Below, in pieces: positions 53,249-62,299 of a DNA stretch of 64,000 nucleotides. The stretch's first letter is position 1, and every line of letters starts with the position of its first letter. The stretch covers positions 186,001 to 250,000 of the forward strand of contig CAMVKN010000001.1 in NCBI GenBank assembly GCA_947168045.1, in the 5' to 3' direction. The DNA comes from an uncultured Prevotellaceae bacterium (GTDB lineage Bacteria; Bacteroidota; Bacteroidia; Bacteroidales; Bacteroidaceae). The position numbers and the translations under genes were made by a program. The notes beneath the pieces were generated by a model. The model did no database searches. It saw only the letters and a program-made list of their open reading frames with translations, and had not been told where the DNA came from.

Positions 53249-56206
53249 TTATTTCACCAGCTGCTTCTTTCCGTTAACGATGTAGAGACCAGCCTTCATC
53301 TGGCCGTTCACCCTGCGACCCTGAAGGTCGTAGACGGTGTCAGCCTGGCGGTTGCCGGCCTCAACGCTGCTGATGGCGGTGGTGGTGTAGTCAGTGACGT
53401 AGAGCACGGGGTGACCACCCTTCTCAGCACTGAGGTACCAGATGCCCTCACCTGCAGCCTTGACGAGCTTCTCGAAGACGTTGCCGTTGGTGAAGTCCTC
53501 AGCGGGAGTGGCAGATAAGGCAGGTGAGGTGGACTCGTCACCGACGGTGTCGAAGCAGTTCGTGACCTGGATGTTGTTGCCGCGAGCAAAGCTCTTGCTG
53601 TTGTCGGCCTGCACCGCGCCCATGTTGTAGCAGTTGGTAACGACAGCGTCGTTGCCGAGCCATCCGCTGATGCCGCCACACTCGTTGTTGCCAGAGATGG
53701 TGCCTGCGTTATAGCAGTTGGTGAGCTTCAGCTTCAGCTGGCCGCTGGTGTTGCAGCCCACGATGCCGCCGGCGTTCTGGTTCCATGCGGTGACGTCGGC
53801 CTCGTTGCCCAGCTGTTCGAGGAACACCTCGCCATTGCCATCGACATGACCCACGAAGGCGCCCACATAGTGGTGACCCACGATGTAGCACGACTTGTCG
53901 AGGGTGAAGTTCTTGATGACTGCACCTGCAGTGGCCTCGTTGAAGAAGCCAGTGGGCTGCTCAGTGGCCTGGTTGTCGATGACGAGGTCGCTGATGATGT
54001 GCTTCTGTCCGTCGAAGGTGCCGGCATACTTGTGCTCAGGAGTGCCGATGCCGGGGAAGGTGAGGATGGACTTCATGTTGATGTCGGCGACGAGCTTGGC
54101 GTTGGCCTTGTCGTCCTTCTGTGTGGCGTAGGAAGCAAACCAGATGAGCTGCTTGGCAGTGGCGATGGCAAAGAAGCCGTCGGCAGCGGCCGTCATGTAG
54201 TCGGGCTGCAAAGCACCGCAGACCGTGCAGAAACCGTCCGTGAACTGGTGCGGGTCTTGTGAGCCACCTTCCTGATTAGAGTAGGTGATGGCCGAGCCAG
54301 GCTTCGGCGTGATGCCGTCGCACTGCTTTGCACCGTTGGCATAGACGATGGCTGTGCCGAAGAGCATGGGGTGAGCGTCGGTGCCGATGGCCTGATACCA
54401 CACTACGTCGGTGCTCTTGTTACCATTCAAGATGTAGGTCAGCTTACCGTTGGTGAGCCATGCCTCTTCATAGCCGTCCAGCTGGGTGGCACTGATGCCG
54501 TTGTTATCGCTGTTCAGGTCGTAGCTGCTGACAAACTGGCTGCTGCCAATGCCACGGCCGAAGCTGTTCTGACCGTCCTGGCCCGCCACCTTACCAGTGG
54601 ACCAGCAGTTCTCCACCTTGGCGCTGCTGTTGTTGCCAAACCATCCGCTGAAGACGGCACTCTCACGGCCGCCAGTGACGTTGCCTGTGTTGTAACAGTT
54701 CTTAATCTTGATGGCAATGCCGCCATAGTTGCAGCCCACGAAGGCAGCAGCATTGGGACCAGTGCCGGTGACATCGCACTCCACGCCGACATTCTCAATG
54801 ACGAGGTCGCCCGAGCCATTGCAGCAACCGACAAGGCCGCCAGTGCAATCGCCGCTGTTGATGGTGCAGCTTGCGTCGAGGATGAGGTTCTTTATGGTGG
54901 CATTCGAGCAGACGCTGAAGAATCCCTGCTCCTTGGTGGTGCCCACAATAGACATGTTCTTCACACGATGGCCCTGGCCGTCGAAGGTGCCGTTGTAACG
55001 GTTGTTATCGTTGCCGATGGGCAGGAAGGTGTAGCCGCTGAGGTCGAGGTCCTGCGTCAGCTTGGCACTGGCATCGCGATGGCCGCTGAGCACATACTTG
55101 GCAAACCAGTTGTACTGGTACTTGTTGCCAATGAGGTAATAGCCGTCCTCCACGGTGAGGAAGTCGGGGTTCATAGCGGTGCAGACCGTGCAGATGCCCC
55201 ACTCGTCGTACTGGTGGTCGTCGCGCACGGACTGTCCCTGGGTGTTGCTGTAGCTCATGCCATCCTTGGGCGTGCCGTCGCAGCTCAGGCTACCAGTGGC
55301 ATAGACCACGGCGGTGCCTAAGGGCAAGGGCAGGGCGTCGGTGCCAATGGCCTGGAACCAGTGCGGAGTGGTGCTCTGGCTACCGTTGAGCAGGAAGCAG
55401 AGTTCGCCGCTCGTAGCCTGGGCCTCAGTGGCGGCCTTGGCACTCTTGATGTTGGTCAGACCGTCGATGCTGCCCAGGTAGTAGCAGCCCTCCACGTTGC
55501 CGTTGTTGCGGCAGATGACGTCGTTGTTGCTGCCTTTCTTCACGTTCAGGCCGGCAGCATCAACCAGACAGTTGCGGATAAAGTTATTATTGTTGTTGTT
55601 GTTGGTCCATCCCACGATGCCGCCGCAACCCTCGCGGTTGGGGGCGTTAATCTGGCCGAGGAAGGCGCAGTTCTCGATGGTGTTGGAACCGTTCACGTCC
55701 TCGAAGCTGCCGCAGATGCCGCCGTGGGTGGCATCGCCGCCCTCGGTGTCGCTGATGACGACATAGCTGACGCAGTTCTGAATCGTCGTACCGCTCTGCC
55801 ACAGTCCGCCGACAAGGCCGGCGGCGAGCTTCGACGTGGTGGTGATGGTGCCGCGCACGACGAGGTTCTTAATCGTTGCGCCGTTGATGCGGCGGAAGGG
55901 AGCCACGCGCTCCTCGTTCAGCTCATATTTGACGGTGAGGGTGTGCCCCTGACCATCGAAGGTGCCGCGGAAGGGCTTGCCGCTGCCGTTGATGCCCACC
56001 ATGGTGTTGCCCTCGACGGTGACGTCGGCGGTGAGCACGGCATTCAGCCTCTGGTCAGTGCCATCGTTGTGCAGTGTGCAGAACTCAGTCCAGTCCTGCG
56101 CCGTGGCAATCTGATAGACGCCGTCAACGGGTTCAATGGCCCATGCGCTGGTGCTTGACAGGCAGCTGAGTGCCAATGCAAGCAGTGAAGTAAGCTTTTT
56201 GTTCAT
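53249..56206 (-). CDS. GLUG-repeat secreted protein
   Basis: 985 residues; signal peptide 'MNKKLTSLLALALSCLSSTSAWA'. Three beta-helix modules start at 'FDGQGHTLTV', 'FDGQGHRVKN' and 'FDGQKHIISD', with repeats such as 'GGLVGGLWQSG' and 'NCYNTGNVTGG'. Between modules are mini-motifs 'DDHQYDEWGICTVC' and 'DPHQFTDGFCTVCGA' (His plus CxxC), which could bind a metal. The tail is 'VYDLQGRRVNGQMKAGLYIV'. There is no SusE/F domain, unlike 48752. It lies 30 bp downstream of the GH31 gene and ends the second minus-strand run. Function unknown, probably surface-exposed. Confidence 0.8.
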   Translation of the reverse strand: MNKKLTSLLALALSCLSSTSAWAIEPVDGVYQIATAQDWTEFCTLHNDGTDQRLNAVLTADVTVEGNTMVGINGSGKPFRGTFDGQGHTLTVKYELNEERVAPFRRINGATIKNLVVRGTITTTSKLAAGLVGGLWQSGTTIQNCVSYVVISDTEGGDATHGGICGSFEDVNGSNTIENCAFLGQINAPNREGCGGIVGWTNNNNNNNFIRNCLVDAAGLNVKKGSNNDVICRNNGNVEGCYYLGSIDGLTNIKSAKAATEAQATSGELCFLLNGSQSTTPHWFQAIGTDALPLPLGTAVVYATGSLSCDGTPKDGMSYSNTQGQSVRDDHQYDEWGICTVCTAMNPDFLTVEDGYYLIGNKYQYNWFAKYVLSGHRDASAKLTQDLDLSGYTFLPIGNDNNRYNGTFDGQGHRVKNMSIVGTTKEQGFFSVCSNATIKNLILDASCTINSGDCTGGLVGCCNGSGDLVIENVGVECDVTGTGPNAAAFVGCNYGGIAIKIKNCYNTGNVTGGRESAVFSGWFGNNSSAKVENCWSTGKVAGQDGQNSFGRGIGSSQFVSSYDLNSDNNGISATQLDGYEEAWLTNGKLTYILNGNKSTDVVWYQAIGTDAHPMLFGTAIVYANGAKQCDGITPKPGSAITYSNQEGGSQDPHQFTDGFCTVCGALQPDYMTAAADGFFAIATAKQLIWFASYATQKDDKANAKLVADINMKSILTFPGIGTPEHKYAGTFDGQKHIISDLVIDNQATEQPTGFFNEATAGAVIKNFTLDKSCYIVGHHYVGAFVGHVDGNGEVFLEQLGNEADVTAWNQNAGGIVGCNTSGQLKLKLTNCYNAGTISGNNECGGISGWLGNDAVVTNCYNMGAVQADNSKSFARGNNIQVTNCFDTVGDESTSPALSATPAEDFTNGNVFEKLVKAAGEGIWYLSAEKGGHPVLYVTDYTTTAISSVEAGNRQADTVYDLQGRRVNGQMKAGLYIVNGKKQLVK

Positions 56207-56236
56207 AATGGTTATTGTTTAGTTGATAAAGGTATT

Positions 56237-58453
56237 TTAGTTCTTTACTTTCATGGTGACTGTCTGGCCGTGCTGCCAGGGTGAACACTGCACACGGCCG
56301 TTCTTCACATAGACGATGCGCAGGGTGCGGTCGGCAGCGGCCCTCTTGCCCTCGGCAGGAGCCACCGTCACGGTGAGCTGGCGTTTCTGCAGGGTGGCCT
56401 GCAGCAGCGACAGGCTGTAGTCGCCGGTGCGATAGCCGAAGCCGTCGCCGTCGTCCTCGTAGAGCTGGCCGACGGCCTTGCCGTCACCGTCGAGGCTGAC
56501 GAGGAGCGTCAGCGAGTCGGTGCGCATCTCGGCGGTGCTCTGTGCCAGGTTAGCCAGGGGGATGACGGAGCCGGGGCGCTGGCTCAGGGTGGCCTGATAG
56601 GAAGCCCCCCCTGCACCCCCCGAGGGGGGCACTATAGTATTGAACGCCATGTCAACCCGTTCCCACTTCAGCGATGGAGCTATCGTAGCCCCCTCGGGGG
56701 CTGAGGGGGAGGCCGTGGCATGCGAGGGCACCACCATCAGGTCGCCCCCCAGCAGGAACGCCTTGTCCTCGGCACGCAGGCTGAGGTCCTTGGCATCGGC
56801 CATGAACAGGGGCCGCATGACCGGCATGCCGTTGACGGAGGCCTCGCGGAAGAGGGTGTAGATGTAGGGCATGAGCACATAGCGGCGGTTGATGGCGGTG
56901 CGGCAGGCATTGAGCACCTCGGGGGTGAAGGCCCACGGCTCCTGGTCGACGCTGCCCTTGATGCTATGGTTACGCACGAAGGGGAAGTAGACACCCATGG
57001 CGGTCCACTGCGCCAGCAGGTCGCCGGTGGCACTCTCACAGAAGCCGCCGATGTCGGGACCGCTGAAGGGCTGGCCTGAGAGACCGAGGGTGAGGCTCAT
57101 GGGAATGCTGAGCTGCATCTGCGCCACGGACGACAGGTTGTCGCCCGTCCAGGTGGCCGCATAGCGCTGACCGCCGAGGAAGTTGCTTCGTGAGAGGATG
57201 AAGGGTCGCTTCTGTGGGTTGGCCAGCAGCAGGCCCTGACGGCTGGCACGCACCATCTGCATGCCGTAGACGTTGTGGTACCGCAAGTGAGTGTTGAAAG
57301 CTCCGTTCCCGTGCTGGTTGTCGAGGGGCATGGTGTTGCCGGGCAGCTCGAAGGCCGTCGGCTCGTTCATGTCGTTCCACACACCGTCGATGCCAGTGGC
57401 CATGTAGTCCTTGTAGAGCGTGGCCCACCACAGGCGGACGTCCTCGCGCATGAAGTCGGGGAAGTGGCAGAGTCCCGGCCACACCTTGCCCTCGAAGGGC
57501 TTGCCGTCGCGGTCCTTCACATAGTAGTCGCCCGCCATGCCCTGGTCGTCGACGAAGTAGCCCTTCTCGGCCTTCACGCCGGGGTCAATCATATAGACGG
57601 CCTTGAAGTTCTTCTGGTGCAGGTAGTCGTTCAGCCCCTTCGGGTCGGGGAACTCGCGGGGATTGAAGGTGAAGATGCGGTAGCCGTCCATGTAGTCGAT
57701 GTCCATCCAGATGACGTCCGACGGGATGTTGAGCAGTCGCAGCGTGTCGGCTATCTCCTTGACGCGTGTGTCGGGCTGATAGCTGAAGCGGCACTGCTGG
57801 TAGCCCAGTGCCCACAGCGGGGGCAGCTCCATGTGTCCGGTGAGGTCAGCCAGCGCCTGCATCAGCGCCTTGGGACTGTCGTGCTCGATGACGACGACGC
57901 GGAAGGCCGGGCCGTCGCTTGCAAAGACGATGTCATCGTCGGTGGTGATGGTCTGCCGCCAGGTGTTGTCGGCAATGATGCCAAAGGCGGTGCCGTCCTG
58001 CCGGAGGCCCATCACCCAGGGATGGCTCTGGTAGAGGTGTGTGCCACCGTCGACGCTATAGGCCGGGGTGTCGACGTTCCACAGGCTGATGGTGCGTCCG
58101 TTGCGGCGCAGGGGGCCGGTCACCTCGCCCGTGCCGTAGAGGTCGACACCCTGCCCCACATGGATGGTGGCGATGTGCTTGCCGTCGCGCTCGCTGAACA
58201 CTGGGCGCAACGAAGCCCCCCCGCTGGCTGCGCTCGAGCTTTGCTCGCTTGCTGCCAAAGGGACGCAAGAAGGGGAGGCCGCCGGCGTCAGCTCCTTGAC
58301 GAAGATGGGCGAGGGCTGATGCTGCGTGGCGTCGTAGTCCTTGGGGATGTACACGGCCACGCCGTCGGCTGTGATAAAGGAAGCCTGAGCCATCGCCCCG
58401 AGGGCAATGGCCAGGCTACCTAACACCAAACTAACTTTTCTATACATAAACAT
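56237..58453 (-). CDS. GH31 alpha-glucosidase-type enzyme, secreted
   Basis: 738 residues; ATG at 58453 overlaps the upstream stop as TAATG (58447 gives 'MYRKVSLVLG'). Signal peptide ends 'ALGAMAQ'. Classical GH31: 'IPSDVIWMDIDYMDGYRIFT', nucleophile Asp361 in 'GVWNDMNEP', acid/base Asp438 in 'WTGDNLSS', and C-terminal beta-domains ('LYEDDGDGFGY'). It hydrolyses alpha-linked glucose, or related sugars, from non-reducing ends; the precise linkage is not readable. Two in-frame GC-rich insertions occur (about residues 58-81 'ASPSCVPLAASEQSSSAASG' and 582-617 'ASPSAPEG...VPPSGGAGGA'). No 'YDLQGRR' tail. Confidence 0.93.
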   Translation of the reverse strand: MFMYRKVSLVLGSLAIALGAMAQASFITADGVAVYIPKDYDATQHQPSPIFVKELTPAASPSCVPLAASEQSSSAASGGASLRPVFSERDGKHIATIHVGQGVDLYGTGEVTGPLRRNGRTISLWNVDTPAYSVDGGTHLYQSHPWVMGLRQDGTAFGIIADNTWRQTITTDDDIVFASDGPAFRVVVIEHDSPKALMQALADLTGHMELPPLWALGYQQCRFSYQPDTRVKEIADTLRLLNIPSDVIWMDIDYMDGYRIFTFNPREFPDPKGLNDYLHQKNFKAVYMIDPGVKAEKGYFVDDQGMAGDYYVKDRDGKPFEGKVWPGLCHFPDFMREDVRLWWATLYKDYMATGIDGVWNDMNEPTAFELPGNTMPLDNQHGNGAFNTHLRYHNVYGMQMVRASRQGLLLANPQKRPFILSRSNFLGGQRYAATWTGDNLSSVAQMQLSIPMSLTLGLSGQPFSGPDIGGFCESATGDLLAQWTAMGVYFPFVRNHSIKGSVDQEPWAFTPEVLNACRTAINRRYVLMPYIYTLFREASVNGMPVMRPLFMADAKDLSLRAEDKAFLLGGDLMVVPSHATASPSAPEGATIAPSLKWERVDMAFNTIVPPSGGAGGASYQATLSQRPGSVIPLANLAQSTAEMRTDSLTLLVSLDGDGKAVGQLYEDDGDGFGYRTGDYSLSLLQATLQKRQLTVTVAPAEGKRAAADRTLRIVYVKNGRVQCSPWQHGQTVTMKVKN
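56602..56710. repeat. In-frame GC-rich palindromic element in the GH31 gene (C-terminal part)
   Basis: Arms GAAGCCCCCCCTGCACCCCC and GCCCCCTCGGGGGC enclose a 40-bp or so AT-richer centre with ACTATAGTA. It encodes the Pro/Gly/Ser-rich segments around 'VPPSGGAGGA' and 'ASPSAPEGAT'. Confidence 0.7.
58213..58280. repeat. In-frame GC-rich element in the GH31 gene (N-terminal part)
   Basis: AAGCCCCCCCGCTGG at one end, AAGGGGAGGC at the other, with GCGCTCGAGCTTTGCTCGC inside. It encodes a low-complexity Ser/Ala stretch between two conserved strands. Confidence 0.65.
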
Positions 58454-61400
58454 TACTTATAAATCTTCCTTACGGTGCCATCGCTGCTGCGGACGATGTT
58501 GATGCCATGGCGCAGCTGCTGCTGACGGATGCCGCCCAGTGAGAAGACGGCCTCGTGGCTGGTGCTGGTGCTGACGACGCTGATGCCCTCAGTGTCGGCA
58601 TTGACATACTGTCCGTCCTTGAGGATGACCACGCCATGGGTGGCGTCGAGCACGGGATGCTCGTCGGTGCCCAGCGTCTGGTAGAACACGGTCTGACCGG
58701 CACCCTGGTTGATGTCATAGCAGAGCTTGCCGCTCATGACGTCGTCGAACTGTGCCTGCTGCACCTGACGGCCGTCGACCTCGAAGCAGTTGGTGAAGCT
58801 GACACCACCGCCGTTGAAGCGTGCGAAGGTGCGGTCGCCGTCGATGGCCTCGGGAGCCACCAGACCGCTGTTGTAGCAGTTGATGACCTCAGCATGGTCG
58901 CCCAGCCAGCCGCTGATGGCGCCACACTCGCGCTGGCCCACCACCTCGCCGGTGTTGTAGCAGTTGACGATGCGGATGGTAGCCTCGCTACCGTCGTTCA
59001 CGCCCAGGATGCCAGCGCCGTTGGGGCCAGTGGCACCCACGTTGACCATGGCCTCGTTGCCACAGTTCTCGATGGTGAGCAGGTTGCGGCCAAAGACGGT
59101 GCCGACGATGCCGGCCGACCAGCCGATGGAGTAGATTTCGCAGCTGCTGTCAACGATGACGTTCTTGATGGTGGCACCATTGACCAGACCGAAGAGGCCC
59201 TTGTTGCCCTCCTGCGACTCAATGAGCATATTCTTGATGCGATAGCCGTGGCCGTCGAAGGTGCCCATGAAGGGACGCTTCACGTCCTGGGTGATGGGGT
59301 TGCCCTCTTCGTTGGTCTCGCCGGTAGGCTCGTCGTAGCGACGGCCGATGCCCTCGAAGCTGATGCCCTTCAGGTCGATGTCGTTCGTCAGGTCGACGAT
59401 GATGTTGCCGTCGATGGCTCCGGTGTTGATGCCGTCGGCCAGTGCCTTCAGCTGCTCGCCGGTGCGGATGAGGCGTGCGCCGCAGACGCTGCACACGTCG
59501 TCAGTGTACTGGTGCTCGTCGCGCTGCAGGTCACCCTGCGTGTTGGTGTAGCTCACACCGGGCTTCATGGTGCCGTTGCAGCTCAGCGAGCCGGTGGCGT
59601 AGACCATGGCGTGGTCGGCGAAGGGCACGGGGTAGGCATCGCTGCCCAGGTTCTGGCGCCAGGCCTCGCCGGCACCGCCGCTGTTCAGCTTGTAGGCCAG
59701 CTCGCCCGAGGCCAGTGCCGACTGCGGCACGATGGTAGCGGCGTCGTCAATCAGCTCGACGATGTTGTCGGTGTAGTAGCAGTTGCGGCGTGTGTCTACG
59801 TGGCGGGCAATGACGGTGCTGTTGCCAGTGAGGCTGAGCAGCGACGCTGCCACGTAGCAGTTCTCGATGACGGTCTCAACATTGCCATGGGCATAGCCGA
59901 TGATGGCGGCCGAGCCCTCACTGTCAGGAGCATTCATGGAGCCAACGAAGCCGCAGTTGCGGAAGGTGGCTGTCTCGTGGGCCACGGCGAAGAAACCACC
60001 GTGGGTGGCATCGCCAGGATAGCTGCCGGTGATGTTGACGCCGACGATGATGTTCTCGTAGGTTGAGGTGCCACGGCTGACGAAGCCCAGACCGCCGATG
60101 AAGCGCTGTGTGCTCTCAATGGTGCCGTCGACAACGAGGTTGCGGATGGTAGCGTTGAGAACCACCTTGAACAGTGCCACGCCGTCGTAGGACACATTAT
60201 AGTTGACGGTAATCTTGTGGCCCTGACCGTCGAAGATGCCCTCGAAGGCCATCGACTCGTCGTTCTCGTTGGTCGTGAAGGCGTTGCCGCCAATCATCAC
60301 GTCCTTCTGGGTGTACTGCGTGAAGTCGATGTCGGCCGTCAGACGGGCGTTCACCTTCTTGTTGCCATGGTTTACCAGGGCGGCAAACCAGTTCAGGTCG
60401 CTGGCTGACGACAGCTCGTAGAAGCCGTCCACCAGCTGCTTGTAGTTCTTGTCCACGTCGCCACAGGCGCTGCAGATGCCTTCAACAAAGGCGTGGGGGT
60501 CGCGGTTGGACTCATTGGTGTTGGAGAAGGTCAGGTCGCCGCCCTTCGACGTACCGTCGCAGAACAGGTCACCGACGGCATAGACCACGCCGTGGCTCTT
60601 GAAGGGCACGGGGTGCATGTCCTCGCCGAGGCGCTGGAACCACACCACGTCGTCACTCTGGCTGCCGTTGAGCTGGTAGCAGATGGTGCCGCTGCTGAGG
60701 TCATACTCGTCCTCGCTGATGCTCGTGCCCTGGTTGCCGTAGGTGTCGAAGTTGTTCAAGCCCTTGCCACGGCCGTTGCGCCAGAGCGAGTTGCTGCCAT
60801 CCATGCCGATGACGAAGCCGGCGTTGTAGCAGTTGGTGATGGTCGAGCCATTGTCGCCGACCCATCCACAGAGGGCTGCACTCTCGTTGGCGCCACTGAT
60901 GCCGCCCGTGTTGAAGCAGTTCTTCATCACGATGCCGCAGGCGCTGCCCATGCTCACGCCGCAGATGCCGGCGGCGTTCTGGTTCACCGCACCCACGGCG
61001 CCCTCGTTGCCGCAGTTCTCGAAGGTGACGCTGCCGCCACCGTTGGTGCCACCGGCAATGCCGCCGACGAAGGCTTTACCACTGATGGTGCAGGTAAAGT
61101 CAACGATGACGTTCTTGATGTAGGCCCCGCCGTTGAGCACGCCGAACAGACCGACATACTCCTGCTCAGGCAGGTCGATGGTCATGTTCATGATGTAATG
61201 CTCCTGTCCGTCGAAGGTGCCACGGAAGGGACTGCTGACGGTACCGATGGGCTGGTGGGTGACACCGGTCATGTCGATGTCGGCGGTGAGCACGGCGCTG
61301 ATGCCGCCGTTGCCGCTGGCCACCATGTTAGAAAAGTCCTCCAGGTCCTGGGCGTTGCCAATCTGGTAGACATCGCCTTGCTGGTCCAGGGCGTAGGCCC

Positions 61401-61461
61401 TGCTGGTGCCCATCAACACGCACAGCGCGACGATGAGCGCGGAAAGTAATTGTTTCTTCAT
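58453..61461 (-). CDS. GLUG-repeat secreted protein
   Basis: 1002 residues; signal peptide ends 'GTSRAYA'. Three beta-helix modules open with 'FDGQEHYIMN', 'FDGQGHKITV' and 'FDGHGYRIKN' and contain 'GGIAGGTNGGGSVTFENCGN'-type repeats. Inter-module mini-motifs 'DPHAFVEGICSACG' and 'DEHQYTDDVCSVCGA' repeat the His plus CxxC pattern. The end is 'VFSLGGIRQQQL' and then 'GINIVRSSDGT', the second tail flavour seen also in 43846 and 45129. It is coupled to the downstream GH31 (TAATG) and starts 13 bp after the SusE/F-like gene. Function unknown. Confidence 0.8.
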   Translation of the reverse strand: MKKQLLSALIVALCVLMGTSRAYALDQQGDVYQIGNAQDLEDFSNMVASGNGGISAVLTADIDMTGVTHQPIGTVSSPFRGTFDGQEHYIMNMTIDLPEQEYVGLFGVLNGGAYIKNVIVDFTCTISGKAFVGGIAGGTNGGGSVTFENCGNEGAVGAVNQNAAGICGVSMGSACGIVMKNCFNTGGISGANESAALCGWVGDNGSTITNCYNAGFVIGMDGSNSLWRNGRGKGLNNFDTYGNQGTSISEDEYDLSSGTICYQLNGSQSDDVVWFQRLGEDMHPVPFKSHGVVYAVGDLFCDGTSKGGDLTFSNTNESNRDPHAFVEGICSACGDVDKNYKQLVDGFYELSSASDLNWFAALVNHGNKKVNARLTADIDFTQYTQKDVMIGGNAFTTNENDESMAFEGIFDGQGHKITVNYNVSYDGVALFKVVLNATIRNLVVDGTIESTQRFIGGLGFVSRGTSTYENIIVGVNITGSYPGDATHGGFFAVAHETATFRNCGFVGSMNAPDSEGSAAIIGYAHGNVETVIENCYVAASLLSLTGNSTVIARHVDTRRNCYYTDNIVELIDDAATIVPQSALASGELAYKLNSGGAGEAWRQNLGSDAYPVPFADHAMVYATGSLSCNGTMKPGVSYTNTQGDLQRDEHQYTDDVCSVCGARLIRTGEQLKALADGINTGAIDGNIIVDLTNDIDLKGISFEGIGRRYDEPTGETNEEGNPITQDVKRPFMGTFDGHGYRIKNMLIESQEGNKGLFGLVNGATIKNVIVDSSCEIYSIGWSAGIVGTVFGRNLLTIENCGNEAMVNVGATGPNGAGILGVNDGSEATIRIVNCYNTGEVVGQRECGAISGWLGDHAEVINCYNSGLVAPEAIDGDRTFARFNGGGVSFTNCFEVDGRQVQQAQFDDVMSGKLCYDINQGAGQTVFYQTLGTDEHPVLDATHGVVILKDGQYVNADTEGISVVSTSTSHEAVFSLGGIRQQQLRHGINIVRSSDGTVRKIYK

Positions 61462-61474
61462 CTTCTTAATCTTT

Positions 61475-62206
61475 TTAGTTATTAATATATTCAGCTTTTA
61501 TGGTCTCTTTAAAGATGTCGACGGTGATGCGGTAGCGACCGTCCTTGGTCAGCGTCCACTTCGTGTCGTCGCCGCCGGTGCGCAGCATGCCGTCAGTGAG
61601 TATGTCGGCATCCTGGCGGTAGGGGTGCAGCGCCTTGGGGTGCCAGCGGTCCTGGCCCTGGAACTTGAAGCTGGCCGGCTCCTCCACCTCGGGGTGGCGC
61701 TTCAGCTCGCCCTCCCACGTCCAGACGTAGGGGTTGTCCAGGCTCTGCTTCATCAGCAGCATCTTGCCCTCGCACTTCCAGCCCACCTCGGTGGCGCCGC
61801 CGGCAATGAAGAGCTCGCCCCAGGGTACGACAATCTCGCCGCGTAGCACACGCACATGGGGGTTGACGGTGAAGCGGTAGTGGTCCTCGCCTACGGGCAC
61901 CTGCCAGGCAGCCGCCGTGGCATCGGTGGTCTCCTTATAGCCTAAGCCCTTGTTGACGATGCAAGCATCCTTCAGCAGCGGCACTAAGTAGCGAGTGTCG
62001 CGGCCGGCCTTCTTGGTCGTCTGCAGGCGCAGCTCGCCAGCCAGCAGTGTCCCGGCATACTTGAAGCCGCCATCGGGGGTGGCCGTCAGCTGCTGCACGC
62101 CGCCTGGCACGGCCGAGCCGCTGATGAACAGCGTCTGCGCAGCGGCGGGGCTGAATGTCAAATGACAAATGACAAGTGATAAAACTATCAGAAGCTTTGT
62201 TTTCAT
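61475..62206 (-). CDS. SusE/SusF-like glycan-binding protein
   Basis: 243 residues; signal peptide 'MKTKLLIVLSLVICHLTFS' followed by 'PAAAQ'. SusE/F-type beta-domains: 'LFISGSAVPGGVQQLTATP', 'LFIAGGATEVGWKCEG', 'WTLTKDGRYRITVDIF'. Paralogue of 45129-46052, but lacking the C-terminal 'YDLMGRR' tail. Both follow a GH31 gene, here by 93 bp. Likely a surface or periplasmic glycan-binding protein supporting the GH31 enzyme. The codons for 'LVICHLTF' come from a short simple repeat (TCATTTGTCATTTGACATT on the coding strand). Confidence 0.75.
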   Translation of the reverse strand: MKTKLLIVLSLVICHLTFSPAAAQTLFISGSAVPGGVQQLTATPDGGFKYAGTLLAGELRLQTTKKAGRDTRYLVPLLKDACIVNKGLGYKETTDATAAAWQVPVGEDHYRFTVNPHVRVLRGEIVVPWGELFIAGGATEVGWKCEGKMLLMKQSLDNPYVWTWEGELKRHPEVEEPASFKFQGQDRWHPKALHPYRQDADILTDGMLRTGGDDTKWTLTKDGRYRITVDIFKETIKAEYINN

Positions 62207-62299
62207 AATGCTTAATGCTTAATTCTTAATTAATAATGCTTAGTAGACTCCGCAGGCACTCCCCTCCCCTTAAGGGGAGGGGCTGGGGGTGGGGTCTGG
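62207..62299. repeat. Repeat-filled intergenic stretch between GH31 and SusE/F-like genes
   Basis: AATGCTTAATGCTTAATTCT (62209-62228) is followed by CTCCCCTCCCCTTAAGGGGA (62258-62277), a GC-rich palindrome that runs up to the GH31 stop codon at 62300. Confidence 0.6.
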
